Shown: positions 1 through 8,986 of the stretch, piece after piece
How the letters are laid out: the number at the start of each line of letters is the position of its first letter
Position numbering within the stretch: position 1 is the stretch's first letter
NCBI GenBank assembly: GCA_051656905.1
Contig: JBOFJQ010000034.1
Location: 124,001-188,000, forward strand
Length of the DNA stretch: 64,000 nt
Origin: JAGNZR01 sp051656905
Lineage (GTDB): Bacteria > Fusobacteriota > Fusobacteriia > Fusobacteriales > Fusobacteriaceae
Direction: 5' to 3'
The notes under the pieces: generated by a model
The model's input: only the letters and a program-made list of their open reading frames with translations
Databases searched by the model: none
Told to the model about the DNA's origin: nothing
Translations under genes and position numbers: made by a program

Positions 1-897
1 GGTAGATCAAAGTTAAATACTCTTGTTATAGAAAGAGGACTTGGAGGTGGTCAAATAGCTATTACCGATGAGGTTGCGAACTACCCAGGATCTCTTCATC
101 ATGAAGGAGCAATAGAAACTACAGGTCCAGAACTTGTAAAAAGATTAATAAATCAAGCTGAGCACTTCGGAGCTAAAAAAATACGTGCAACAGTTCAAAG
201 TGTAGATTTTACTGGAGATATAAAAAACGTAGTAACAACAGATGGAACAACTTATTCAGCTAAGTCAATTATAATAGCAACAGGTGCACTGCCTAAAAAA
301 TTAGGATGCCCAGGTGAAGCTGAATTTACAGGAAAGGGAGTTTCATATTGTGCAACATGTGATGCAGATTTCTTTACAGATTTAGAAGTTTTTTGTGTAG
401 GTGGAGGATATACTGCAGTGGAAGAAGCATTATATCTTACTAAATTTGCTAGAAAAGTAAATCTAGTAGTAAGAAAAGACCATGTTAGATGTGCACTTAC
501 AGTTTTAGAGAAAGCTATGAATCATCCAAAGATAGAGATTCATTACAATACTGAAATTTTAGAAATTAAAGGTGATGGAATAGTAGAAAGCACACTTATG
601 TATAACAATAAAACTGGAGAAAAATATGAATATCATGCAAGTGAAGAAGATGGTACATTTGGAATATTCATGTTCGTAGGATTTAATCCAAATACAGAGT
701 TATTTAAAGGGCATGTAAATATGGATGAGTGTGGATATATTTTCACTGATGAAAATATGTTAACTAATGTACAAGGAGTATATGCTGCAGGAGATTTAAG
801 ACCTAAGTTGTTAAGACAGGTAGTAACTGCTACGGCTGATGGAGCAATTGCTGCTACAGCTGCTGAAAAATATATTTCTGAGCATTTTAAAGACTAA
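1..897 (+). CDS. trxB: Thioredoxin reductase, 5'-truncated by window edge
   Basis: FAD-dependent reductase that keeps the thioredoxin of the glycine reductase system reduced. The reading frame is open from base 1, so about 25 N-terminal residues (including the FAD GxGxxG) lie outside the window; 298 residues are visible. The redox pair CATC sits near 349-360 and the nucleotide-binding GGGYTAVEEA near 400-430. The C-terminal FAD-contact region GVYAAGDL and RQVVTATADG is intact. The basic HRRxxxR motif that usually binds the NADPH 2'-phosphate is replaced by VVRKDHVRC, so the electron donor may not be NADPH; this is an inference. Followed after 225 bp by trxA and the grd genes, the usual partners. 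Confidence 0.93.
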   Translation, partial: GRSKLNTLVIERGLGGGQIAITDEVANYPGSLHHEGAIETTGPELVKRLINQAEHFGAKKIRATVQSVDFTGDIKNVVTTDGTTYSAKSIIIATGALPKKLGCPGEAEFTGKGVSYCATCDADFFTDLEVFCVGGGYTAVEEALYLTKFARKVNLVVRKDHVRCALTVLEKAMNHPKIEIHYNTEILEIKGDGIVESTLMYNNKTGEKYEYHASEEDGTFGIFMFVGFNPNTELFKGHVNMDECGYIFTDENMLTNVQGVYAAGDLRPKLLRQVVTATADGAIAATAAEKYISEHFKD

Positions 898-1122
898 TTC
901 AAACTAGAAATAGTGAATAAGGAATAGTAAATACTGAGTATAGAAAATTAGCAATAACTAGTAATATAGTTAAATAATATATAATTATTCAATAATAATT
1001 AGTAATTAATTGATAAAATTTTCAAATTACTAATTATTGTTGGAAAATAAACTTTATTTTTGAAAAAAAGTTTATTATAAAATTTTATCTACAAAACTTT
1101 TTATATATAGGAGGAATTAAAC
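898..1122. other. trxB-trxA spacer with two inverted repeats
   Basis: No gene is seen. It contains a 14-bp perfect inverted repeat (994-1007 with 1025-1038) and a second hairpin, AATAAACTTT at 1046-1055 with AAAGTTTATT at 1067-1076. Neither has a clear T-tract on the plus strand, so they may be processing or attenuation hairpins rather than a full terminator. A good TAGGAGG site sits just before trxA. Confidence 0.5.
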
Positions 1123-1440
1123 ATGTTTGAGTTAGACAAGGACAATTTTGATGCACACGTTATTGAAAGTAAAGAGTTAGTATTAGTTGATTATTTTTCA
1201 ACAGGGTGTGTACCATGCCAAGCTTTATTACCGCAGCTTGAGGAACTTCAAAATGAATTTTCAGGAAAAATTAAATTTATGAAGTTTAATACATCTAATG
1301 GAAGAAGACTTGCAATTAGAGAAAAAATTATGGGGTTACCAACAATTACTGTTTACAACAATGGAGTAAAAGTTTGTGAAGTAACAAAAGAGGAAGCAAC
1401 AGTAGAAAATATAAGAGAGATGATAAAAAAAGTATTGTAA
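1123..1440 (+). CDS. trxA: Thioredoxin of the glycine reductase system
   Basis: Small redox protein of 105 residues, the usual thioredoxin length, that delivers electrons from thioredoxin reductase to glycine reductase protein A. The active site reads GCVPC (residues about 28-32) instead of the canonical WCGPC. The GCVPC form is known from the thioredoxins of glycine-reducing Clostridia and Eubacterium acidaminophilum. The cis-proline loop GLPTITVYNNG is present. The start is fixed by TAGGAGG eight bases upstream. It lies between trxB and grdE and is probably transcribed with the operon. Confidence 0.93.
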   Translation: MFELDKDNFDAHVIESKELVLVDYFSTGCVPCQALLPQLEELQNEFSGKIKFMKFNTSNGRRLAIREKIMGLPTITVYNNGVKVCEVTKEEATVENIREMIKKVL

Positions 1441-1535
1441 TTAAATAATTAAAGAAAGAGTCACCACATTAATTTTACTATTTAAGTTTTTAATTTTTAT
1501 TAAAATAGATATTTAAAAAAGGGGGTAGGATTAAT

Positions 1536-2822
1536 TTGCGTTTAGAAATTGGAAACATTGTTATTAAAAATATTGAGTTTTGTTCTGAATCAAAAATTGA
1601 GAATGGAACGCTTTTTATTAGTAGTGATGAAGTAAGAAAGATTGTTTTAGAAGATGAAAAGATTTCGAATGTTAAAATCGAACTTGCAAAACCAGGAGAA
1701 TCTATTAGAATTACACCTGTAAAAGATGTTGTTCAACCTAGATATAAGGTTTCAGGAAGAGGAGGAATATTTCCAGGAGTTATAGCTAAAGTAGATACTG
1801 TTGGTGAGGGAGTTACTCATGTTTTAGAAGGTACTGCTGTAGTAACTTGTGGAAAGATTGTTGGGTTTCAAGAGGGAATTGTTGATATGAAAGGAATAGG
1901 TGCTGAATATACACCTTTTTCAAAATTAAATAACGTTTGTCTTGTTATAGAGCCTGTTGAAGGGATAAACCAATATGAGTATGAAGCAGCTGCTAGAATG
2001 GCTGGTTTCAAAGTTGCTACATATTTTGGTGAATTATCTAAGAATTTAAAGCCTGATTCAGTTGAGGTTTATGAGACTAAACCACTTTTTGAACAAGCTA
2101 GCCAGTATCCAGAACTACCAAAAGTAGGATATGTATATATGTTACAAACTCAAGGGTTATTACATGATACATATGTTTACGGTGTAGATGCAAAAAAAAT
2201 AGTTCCAACTCTATTATATCCAACAGAGATAATGGATGGAGCAATAGTAAGTGGAAATTGTGTATCAGCTTGTGATAAAAATACAACTTATCATCATTTA
2301 AATAATCCAATTATAAAATCACTTTATGAAAAACATGGAAAAGAGATTAATTTCTTAGGGGTTATTATAACAAATGAAAATGTATTCCTTGCTGATAAAA
2401 TGAGATCTTCAGATTGGACAGCTAAACTTTGTAAACAACTTGGTTTAGATGGAGCAATAGTTTCTCAAGAAGGTTTTGGAAATCCAGATACAGATCTTAT
2501 AATGAACTGTAAAAAGATAGAAGCAGAAGGTGTAAAAACTGTAATAGTAACTGATGAGTATGCAGGAAGAGATGGTTCTTCTCAATCTCTTGCAGATGCA
2601 GATGTTGCAGCAAATGCTGTTGTTACAGGTGGAAATGCAAATGAAGTGATAGTTTTAGCTCCAATGGATAAAGTAATTGGAACTTTAAATTATACAGACA
2701 AAATTGCAGGTGGATTTGATGGATCTCTAAGACCAGATGGGTCTATAGAAGCTGAAATTCAAGTTATCACTGGTGCAACAAACGAATTAGGATTTAATAA
2801 ATTGTCTGCGAAGTTTTATTAG
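1536..2822 (+). CDS. grdE: Glycine reductase component B, alpha/beta proprotein GrdE
   Basis: Proprotein of the substrate-binding protein B of glycine reductase. In this family autocatalytic cleavage before a cysteine yields two subunits, the larger carrying an N-terminal pyruvoyl group that binds glycine as a Schiff base. The cleavage region SGNCVSACDKNT is visible around residues 237-247. Length (428 residues) is normal. The start is TTG, supported by GGGGGTAGGA five bases upstream; no better ATG exists nearby. It is followed by grdA with a 72-bp gap. Confidence 0.95.
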   Translation: MRLEIGNIVIKNIEFCSESKIENGTLFISSDEVRKIVLEDEKISNVKIELAKPGESIRITPVKDVVQPRYKVSGRGGIFPGVIAKVDTVGEGVTHVLEGTAVVTCGKIVGFQEGIVDMKGIGAEYTPFSKLNNVCLVIEPVEGINQYEYEAAARMAGFKVATYFGELSKNLKPDSVEVYETKPLFEQASQYPELPKVGYVYMLQTQGLLHDTYVYGVDAKKIVPTLLYPTEIMDGAIVSGNCVSACDKNTTYHHLNNPIIKSLYEKHGKEINFLGVIITNENVFLADKMRSSDWTAKLCKQLGLDGAIVSQEGFGNPDTDLIMNCKKIEAEGVKTVIVTDEYAGRDGSSQSLADADVAANAVVTGGNANEVIVLAPMDKVIGTLNYTDKIAGGFDGSLRPDGSIEAEIQVITGATNELGFNKLSAKFY

Positions 2823-2894
2823 TCAGTATTAATCGCGATTAGTAAAATGTCGTTAAAAATTAAAAAAATTAAAAATTATATTAAGGAGGAAACA

Positions 2895-3368
2895 ATGAAC
2901 ATTTTTGATAATAAAAAAGTTGTTATCATTGGGGATAGAGATGGTATTCCTGGTGAAGCAATAAAAGAATGTGTATTAACAGCTGGAAATGTTGAAGTAT
3001 TATTCGCAGCTACAGAATGCTTTGTCTGAACGGCAGCAGGTGCGATGGATTTGGAAAATCAAAAAAGAATTAAAAATTTAGTAGATGAGCATGGTGGCGA
3101 AAACATAGTGGTTGTTTTCGGAGCTGCCGAAGCTGAAGCTGCAGGTTTAGCAGCAGAAACAGTAACAATTGGAGATCCGACTTATGCAGGAGCACTAGCT
3201 GGTATAGAGTTAGGACTTAAAGCATATCACGCTCTTGAGCAGGAGTTTAAAGAATCGGTTGATCCAACTGTATACGATGAGCAAGTTGGTATGATGGAAA
3301 TGGTTCTAGATGTTGATGGAATTTCTGAAGAAATGAAAAAAATAAGAACAGAGCATTGCAAATATTAA
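2895..3368 (+). CDS. grdA: Glycine reductase selenoprotein A (UGA = Sec at residue 45)
   Basis: Selenoprotein A takes the carboxymethyl group from protein B, forms Se-carboxymethylselenocysteine and passes a ketene-level intermediate to protein C. An in-frame TGA at 3027-3029 interrupts the frame within CFV-Sec-TAAGAMDLE, the family's signature; read through, the protein is 157 residues, full length. The start ATG follows AAGGAGG. A 5-bp stem with GGA loop (3048-3060) begins 18 nt after the UGA and could be the SECIS element. It must not be annotated as two fragments or a pseudogene. Redox partner Cys-42 (CxxU) is present. Confidence 0.96.
3027..3060 (+). promoter_or_regulatory. Sec UGA and candidate SECIS in grdA
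   Basis: UGA at 3027-3029, followed by GATTT-GGA-AAATC (3048-3060), a perfect 5-bp stem with a 3-nt loop. The loop starts 23 nt after the UGA and its first base is G, which fits the published general pattern for bacterial SECIS hairpins (loop 16-37 nt downstream with G in the first two loop positions). The stem is short and AT-rich, so the call rests partly on its parallel with the grdB hairpin. Confidence 0.55.
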
Positions 3369-3430
3369 TTTGTCAGCAGAAGCAGTTATCTATTGTTTAA
3401 ATTTTGTTGATCTTAAAATTAGGAGGAAAA

Positions 3431-4720
3431 ATGGCAAAATTGAAAGTAGTTCACTATTTAAATCAGTTTTTTGCCAATGTAGGTGGAGAGGAGATGGCAC
3501 ACATCGAACCTGAACTTAGAGTTGGTGTAGTAGGTCCTGGTCAAGGACTACAAGGACTGTTGAAGGATGAAGCTGAAATAATCTCAACGATTGTTTGTGG
3601 AGATTCATACTTTAATGAAAATTTAGATATAGCTTTACCTAAAATATTAGAGATGATAAAGGGGCAAAATCCCGATATATTTATAGCAGGACCTGCCTTT
3701 AATGCAGGAAGATACGGGGTAGCGTGTGGTACTATTGCAAAAGCAGTGCAAGAGGAATTAAAAATTCCAGTTATCTCGGGAATGTATATAGAAAATCCAG
3801 GTGTAGATATGTTTAGAAAAGATATTTACATTGTTTCTACAAAAGATTCAGCAGTAGGTATGAGAGATGCATTACCTAAAATTGCGGCATTAGCACTTAA
3901 AATGGCTAAAAAAATGGAAATAGGTTCTCCAGAAGTTGATTGTTACATTCCAAAAGGTGTAAGAAAAAATTACTTCGCTGAAAAGAATGGAGCAACTAGA
4001 GCTGTAGAGATGTTAGTAAAAAAACTTTCTGGAGAAGAATTTGTAACTGAGTATCCTATGCCTAACTTTGATAGAGTAGCGCCAGGAAAAGAGATATTAG
4101 ATTTATCAAAAGCTAAAATAGCTCTTGTAACTTCAGGAGGGATTGTTCCAAAAGGAAATCCAGATAGAATAGAATCGTCTTCAGCTTCTAAATATGGAGA
4201 GTATTCGATTGATAACATGGGAGAAACTGCTCATGGAGGATATGATCCTGTTTATGCAAATGCAGATCAAAATAGAGTATTACCTGTAGATGTATTAAAA
4301 GATTTAGAAAAAGAAGGAGTTATAGGGTCTATTTTCCCTTATTACTATACAACAGTTGGTAATGGAACTTCTGTTAAAAATTCAAAAGCATTTGCTAGTG
4401 AATTCGCAATGAAATTAATTTCTGAAGGTGTAGATGCAGTTATATTAACATCTACTTGAGGAACTTGTACTCGTTGCGGAGCAACGATGGTAAAAGCAAT
4501 TGAAGCTACAGGAATTCCAGTTGTGCATATTTGTACAGTAGTACCAATTTCATTAACTGTTGGAGCTAATAGAATTGTTCCAGCTGTAGCTATTCCATAT
4601 CCACTAGGAAATCCTAATTTAGAGCCAGTGGAAGAGAAAAAATTAAGAAGAAAAATAGTTGAAAAGGCACTAGTAGCTTTAACAACACCAGTTATAGAGC
4701 AAACTGTATTTGAAAAATAA
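3431..4720 (+). CDS. grdB: Glycine reductase component B gamma subunit, selenoprotein GrdB
   Basis: Selenocysteine-containing subunit of protein B, specific for glycine, working with the GrdE-derived subunits. An in-frame TGA at 4457-4459 encodes Sec at residue 343 in the motif U-GT-C-TR-C, the UxxCxxC redox site of the family. Read through, the protein is 429 residues, the normal size. The ATG at 3431 follows AGGAGGAAAA directly; an upstream in-frame TTG at 3404 lacks a ribosome site. It is followed by a long intergenic hairpin before grdC. Confidence 0.96.
4457..4486 (+). promoter_or_regulatory. Sec UGA and candidate SECIS in grdB
   Basis: UGA at 4457-4459 followed by CGTTGC-GGA-GCAACG at 4472-4486, a perfect 6-bp stem with GGA loop. 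The loop begins 18 nt after the UGA. The same GGA loop is seen after the grdA UGA, although the flanking coding sequence is unrelated. Confidence 0.65.
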
Positions 4721-4737
4721 AATATTATAAAATTTTG

Positions 4738-4801
4738 GAGAATTATCACTATAAGCTCCGAGAGTAAAGTGTTATTCTCGGGAGCTTAGAAGATAATTCT
4801 C
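4738..4801 (+). promoter_or_regulatory. Long intergenic hairpin between grdB and grdC
   Basis: Two nested arms: GAGAATTATC (4738-4747) pairs perfectly with GATAATTCTC (4792-4801), and AAGCTCCGAGA (4753-4763) pairs with TCTCGGGAGCTT (4776-4787) with one bulge. There is no T-run, and transcription must continue into grdC, so a processing or mRNA-stability element is more likely than a terminator. Confidence 0.7.
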
Positions 4802-4827
4802 TTAAATTAATAGGAGGAATTGTAAAG

Positions 4828-6360
4828 ATGAACTACGCTGTTTTAAAGAATGCTGCATACACATTAATTCACACTCCTGATATGATACTTCATAACGGAA
4901 CTACTCAGACAATGGAGAAATTAATAAATCCTGATTCTGAATATTTGAAAGTTATAAAAAATCATTACAGAACTTATGAGGATATATTGTCATATCCACC
5001 TAATCAAACTTATATTGGAAATGTTACTCCAGACGAATTAAAAGCTTTAGGAAAAACATGGATGGATGTTAAAGTTCCTGGAAAAAGAATTGGAAAAACA
5101 GGGGAGTTAGTTCCCCAAGACGAATTTATAGCTATGCTTAAAATATCTGATGTATTTGATTTGGTACTTTTAGAAGAAAAATTTGCAGCTCAAATGGTAG
5201 AAAAATGTAGAAATTCTGAGCTTTTTATAGAAGAGGATTTTAAAAAAATAAAAGGTGTACCTTTAGCTGATATAGAAAACGCAATAAAATTAGAGCACTG
5301 CGAAGTAATATATAATAATGAAGTACTAGTTGGATGTGTTAAGAGAGCTCATGATATAGATGTAAACTTGAATGCACATGTTATTTTTGAAAACTTAGTA
5401 GTAAAAGCTTCAGGAGTAATAGCATTTAGACAATTAACTTTAAGATGTGGACTAGATCCTTCAGAAGTTGATTATGTAATAGAGTGTTCTGAAGAAGCTT
5501 GTGGAGATATGAATCAAAGAGGTGGAGGAAACTTTGCAAAATCAATAGCTGAACTATGTGGTGCTGTAAATGCAACTGGGTCTGACTTAAGAGGTTTCTG
5601 TGCTGCTCCTACTCATGCTCTTATTAATGGTGCTTCCCTTGTAGCTGCTGGAACATATAATAATGTTGTTATTGTAGCAGGTGGAGCGACAGCTAAATTA
5701 GGAATGAATGGAAAAGATCATGTTAAAAAAGGATTACCTATTTTAGAAGATCTTGTAGGTGGATTTGCTGTGTTAATTTCTAAAAATGATGGGGTATCAC
5801 CTATCATAAGAACTGATTTAGTAGGAAAACATACTGTTGGAACAGGTTCTTCACCTCAAGCTGTTATGACAGCTCTTATTTCTAATCCATTAGAAAAGGG
5901 TGGTTTAAAAGTAACTGACATTGATAAATATTCGGTAGAGATGCAAAACCCTGATATAACAAAACCAGCAGGAGCTGGGGATGTCCCTGAAGGTAATTAT
6001 AAGATGATTGCTGCTATTGGAGTAAAAAGAGGAGATATAGGAAGAGAACAAATAAATGAATTTATGGAAAATCATGGAATGCCTGGTTGGGCTCCAACAC
6101 AAGGGCATATCCCTTCAGGAGTACCATATTTAGGTTTTGCTAAAGATGGTTTAACTACAGGTTCATTAAATAAAATAATGGTTGTAGGAAAAGGTTCACT
6201 TTTCTTAGGAAGAATGACTAACTTATTTGATGGAGTATCTGTAATTATTGAGAGAAATAATGGAGTTACAGAAACTAACGCAGGAAATTTAGCTGAAGAA
6301 GTTAGAAAGGCTGTTGCTAATTCTTTAAGAGAATATGCAGCTCTTCTATTAGATAAATAA
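4828..6360 (+). CDS. grdC: Glycine reductase component C, beta subunit GrdC
   Basis: Subunit of protein C, which converts the Se-carboxymethyl intermediate of protein A to acetyl phosphate through a protein-bound acetyl thioester. The 510-residue length matches GrdC. The sequence is related to ketoacyl-ACP synthase III-type enzymes, with the cysteine-containing segment SEEACGDMNQRGGG in the middle and a glycine-rich C-terminal half. The start ATG is preceded by AGGAGGAATTG. grdD follows after 17 bp, so the two are co-translated. Confidence 0.94.
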   Translation: MNYAVLKNAAYTLIHTPDMILHNGTTQTMEKLINPDSEYLKVIKNHYRTYEDILSYPPNQTYIGNVTPDELKALGKTWMDVKVPGKRIGKTGELVPQDEFIAMLKISDVFDLVLLEEKFAAQMVEKCRNSELFIEEDFKKIKGVPLADIENAIKLEHCEVIYNNEVLVGCVKRAHDIDVNLNAHVIFENLVVKASGVIAFRQLTLRCGLDPSEVDYVIECSEEACGDMNQRGGGNFAKSIAELCGAVNATGSDLRGFCAAPTHALINGASLVAAGTYNNVVIVAGGATAKLGMNGKDHVKKGLPILEDLVGGFAVLISKNDGVSPIIRTDLVGKHTVGTGSSPQAVMTALISNPLEKGGLKVTDIDKYSVEMQNPDITKPAGAGDVPEGNYKMIAAIGVKRGDIGREQINEFMENHGMPGWAPTQGHIPSGVPYLGFAKDGLTTGSLNKIMVVGKGSLFLGRMTNLFDGVSVIIERNNGVTETNAGNLAEEVRKAVANSLREYAALLLDK

Positions 6361-6377
6361 TTGGAGGAAGATGTAGT

Positions 6378-7550
6378 ATGGCTATAAAAAGATTAGTTGG
6401 TGAAGCTTTTTTAAGTGCTGCAGATTTCATCGAAGGAAAAATTTCTGCAGAAAAAATTAGAATAGGAGTCACAGTTCTTGGAAGTGAACATGGAGTAGAA
6501 AATGTATTGTCAGGAGCAAAACTGGCTAGTAAACTTTCAGGAGTTGAAATTGTAATAATAGGGCCTAAAAATAGTACAGGGTTTGAAACTCATGAAGTTG
6601 AAACAGAATCAGAAGCACATAAAAAAATGGAAGAATTACTTGATAGCAAGTCTATTAGTGCGTGTGTTACAATGCATTATAATTTTCCAATAGGAGTATC
6701 AACAGTAGGAAGAGTAATATCTCCTGCTCTGGGAAAAGAAATATTTATTGCAACAACTACGGGAACATCTTCAACTGATAAAATAGAAGCAATGATCAAA
6801 AATTCTATTTATGGAAATATTGTAGCTAAGTCATGTGGAATAGAAAAACCTAAAATTGGAATTTTAAATATTGATGGTGCTAAAGCTGTTGAAAGAGAGT
6901 TAAAAAATCTTATAAAAAATGGTTACGATATGGAACTTGCTACTTCTCAAAGAGCAGACGGTGGATCATTTATGAGAGGAAATGACCTATTAACAGGGTC
7001 TGCAGATGTTATGGTTTGTGACTCGTTAACAGGAAATATTTTAATGAAGCTATTCTCTTCTTATTCTACAGGTGGTAGTTATGAAGCAATAGGTTATGGT
7101 TATGGGCCTGGAATAGGATTTGGTTATGATAGAACTGTTTTTATTATATCTAGAGCCTCAGGTGCAGCTGTAATTAAAGGTGCAATTGAATATGCTTATG
7201 AAGTTTCTAAAGGAAATCTTTCTAAAGTAATAGAAAATGAAAATAAAAAACTTAAGAGTGCTAAGTTTCAAGAGATTATAGATGGATTAAAGACTTCTAA
7301 AGTTTCAGGACCGGGAAGTGTAGCTCCTACAAAATCAGATAAGCCATTGCCACAAAAAGAAGTTGTAACTGCTGATATTTCAGGGTTAGATGTAATGGAT
7401 TTAGACGATGCAGTTTTATTATTGATGAATGAAGGAATTTATGCTGAATCTGGAATGGGATGCACAGGACCAATAATTTTGGTAAATACATCTAATAGAG
7501 ATAAGGCAACAAATTTATTAATTAAAAATAAATTTATTAGTGAAAAATAA
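6378..7550 (+). CDS. grdD: Glycine reductase component C, alpha subunit GrdD
   Basis: PlsX-like subunit of protein C that carries the acetyl group and releases acetyl phosphate by phosphorolysis. It is 390 residues. The C-terminal segment ESGMGCTGPIILV contains the cysteine that in characterised GrdD forms the acetyl thioester; a second conserved Cys lies in ISACVTMHYN. TTGGAGG lies about ten bases before the ATG. This is the last gene of the operon, followed at once by a strong terminator. Confidence 0.94.
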   Translation: MAIKRLVGEAFLSAADFIEGKISAEKIRIGVTVLGSEHGVENVLSGAKLASKLSGVEIVIIGPKNSTGFETHEVETESEAHKKMEELLDSKSISACVTMHYNFPIGVSTVGRVISPALGKEIFIATTTGTSSTDKIEAMIKNSIYGNIVAKSCGIEKPKIGILNIDGAKAVERELKNLIKNGYDMELATSQRADGGSFMRGNDLLTGSADVMVCDSLTGNILMKLFSSYSTGGSYEAIGYGYGPGIGFGYDRTVFIISRASGAAVIKGAIEYAYEVSKGNLSKVIENENKKLKSAKFQEIIDGLKTSKVSGPGSVAPTKSDKPLPQKEVVTADISGLDVMDLDDAVLLLMNEGIYAESGMGCTGPIILVNTSNRDKATNLLIKNKFISEK

Positions 7551-7556
7551 AAAAAT

Positions 7557-7626
7557 AAAAAAATAGGTAAAAAAGAGATTCCAGGCATTGTTCTGCATTG
7601 GAAGCTTCTTTTTGCCTATTTTTTTA
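7557..7626 (+). terminator. Intrinsic terminator of the grd operon
   Basis: Arms around AAAAATAGGTAAAAAAG and CTTTTTGCCTATTTTT, with an inner TTCCA/TTGGAA pairing, then an extended T-rich tract. The hairpin begins just after the grdD stop codon. Confidence 0.85.
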
Positions 7627-7844
7627 TTTTTTATTAAATTTTTTGAATTACATAGTATCATGTATGTAATAAATGAAAAAATAATAAAGAAGATTTAGTA
7701 TATGATAAATTTATTTTGTGATTATAATATAAAATAAAAATAATATTATAACTAGAGAATAATATTATAATAAAATAAGATTATTGAAAAAGGAAATAAA
7801 AAAAGGAAGATATGAGGTGAATAATAGAAAAATAAGGAGAAATA

Positions 7845-8303
7845 ATGCTAGCGAATCAGGTAAAAAATGCAGGGATTTTGAGAAGTATGATAAGTTTAAA
7901 TAATTTAATACAGGAAGAAATAAAAATTGTTTTAAGTGAATTTCCAATAAATTATTTGGAGTATAGCATTTTGACATATGCTAGTCAGAATATAGTGACA
8001 CAGTATAAAATAGCAAAAGAGTATAATATGTCTGTTCAAAGAATAAATCAAATTATTGCAACTCTAGAAAAAATTGAATTTATTACAAAAAAAGAGGTGA
8101 AAATTAATGGTCGAATAGCCAAGGAGATAATTATAACTGCTCAAGGGCAAAAAAAAATAAAAAAAATAAATGATAAAGTAGTAAAAATACTTGAAATGAA
8201 GGATATAGATGCTAATTTGCTAAATTCTTTTGATAAAAGTTTAAAGGTATTTCTTGAAAATTTATCAGCTAAAAATTCTATAAAAAATTTAATAAAAATT
8301 TAA
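7845..8303 (+). CDS. MarR-like winged-helix regulator, paralogue 1
   Basis: A 152-residue protein with the layout of a MarR-type regulator: helical N-terminus (SLNNLIQEEI), then a winged-helix region with NIVTQYKIAKEYNMSVQRINQIIATLEK as recognition unit, a basic wing (NGRIAKE) and a C-terminal dimerisation helix. Two close paralogues lie at 8384 and 26561; the segment SVQRIN is identical in all three. The start ATG has AAGGAG upstream. Position upstream of the fimbrial operon suggests control of the adhesin genes; the ligand is unknown. Confidence 0.75.
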   Translation: MLANQVKNAGILRSMISLNNLIQEEIKIVLSEFPINYLEYSILTYASQNIVTQYKIAKEYNMSVQRINQIIATLEKIEFITKKEVKINGRIAKEIIITAQGQKKIKKINDKVVKILEMKDIDANLLNSFDKSLKVFLENLSAKNSIKNLIKI

Positions 8304-8383
8304 TAATTATATTTTATAAAAAAATATAGCGTTTCAATTCAAAAGAAAGTATAATGATAACTACATTCTAAAAGAGGGGAAAA

Positions 8384-8818
8384 ATGTTAGCTAACCAAAT
8401 AAAAAATGAGGGTATCCTTAGAAACTTAATAAGTCTTAATAATTTAGTACAAAGTGAAATTGAATTTTTTTTGGATAAATTGCCAATTAACTATTCTGAG
8501 TTCAGTATTTTGATGTACATTTCTCAGAATGATATTACGCAATATATGATATCCAAGAAATATCATATTTCTGTTCAAAGAGTAAATCAAATTATAAATA
8601 AGCTAGAAAGATATGGGTATATTAAAAAAATTGATGAAATTAAAAACGGAAGAGTAGGAAAAAGATTAGTTATTGACTTAAAAATTGAACAGCAGTTAGA
8701 TGAAATAAATAATGGTTTAATAGAAATTTTTAAAAATAAAAATATTGATCACGAAAATTTAATTATATTTAATAAAACATTAAAAATTTTCTTAAATAAT
8801 TTAAAAAGCCAAGGATAA
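8384..8818 (+). CDS. MarR-like winged-helix regulator, paralogue 2
   Basis: A 144-residue paralogue of the preceding gene (shared blocks ISLNNL, INY-E-SIL, SQN-TQY, SVQRVNQII). It lies 80 bp downstream, with its own likely -10 (TATAAT, 8350-8355) and a GAGGGG ribosome site. The C-terminal half diverges more, so ligand or partner may differ. It could heterodimerise with the neighbour; this is inference. A terminator follows directly, separating it from the fimbrial genes. Confidence 0.75.
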   Translation: MLANQIKNEGILRNLISLNNLVQSEIEFFLDKLPINYSEFSILMYISQNDITQYMISKKYHISVQRVNQIINKLERYGYIKKIDEIKNGRVGKRLVIDLKIEQQLDEINNGLIEIFKNKNIDHENLIIFNKTLKIFLNNLKSQG

Positions 8819-8824
8819 AATAAG

Positions 8825-8884
8825 AAATGAGGTTTTTAAGTTAAGGTAAAAAATTACTTTAGTTTAAAAATCTCATTTTTTTTA
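8825..8884 (+). terminator. Terminator after regulator 2
   Basis: AAATGAGG...TTAAGTTAAGGTAA pairs with TTACTTTAGTTTAAAAATCTCATTT, followed by a T-run. Near-perfect long stem. Confidence 0.8.
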
Positions 8885-8921
8885 TTATAAAAAAATAATA
8901 ATTTAAAAAAGAAAAAAACTT

Positions 8922-8986
8922 AATAATAAAAAAACTTTGAGTCACTGTGTAGAGCTGCAGTAACTTGGAGTTTTTTTTTATTATTA
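8922..8986. terminator. Second, wobble-rich terminator-like hairpin
   Basis: AATAATAAAAAAACTTTGAGT pairs over its length with ACTTGGAGTTTTTTTTTATTATT using two G-U pairs, with an inner CTG/CAG clamp and a nine-T run. It lies only about 40 nt after the preceding terminator and no gene lies between them, so it may insulate the fimbrial promoter or end a small RNA. Confidence 0.6.

Noticed and set aside
2098..2310. Small open frame opposite grdE
   Set aside because: Fully inside a well-supported gene, no ribosome site, and low-complexity hydrophobic translation.
2895..3368. grdA split by an in-frame TGA, resembling a pseudogene or two small genes
   Set aside because: The TGA sits exactly at the selenocysteine of the CxxU motif, both flanks match GrdA and full length is restored by read-through.
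3431..4720. grdB split by an in-frame TGA
   Set aside because: Same reason: the UxxCxxC motif and total length match selenoprotein GrdB, and a hairpin follows the UGA.
8886..8986. Small RNA gene between the two terminator hairpins upstream of the fimbrial operon
   Set aside because: Only about 40 bp separate the hairpins and no promoter is visible between them; kept only as a terminator-like hairpin.
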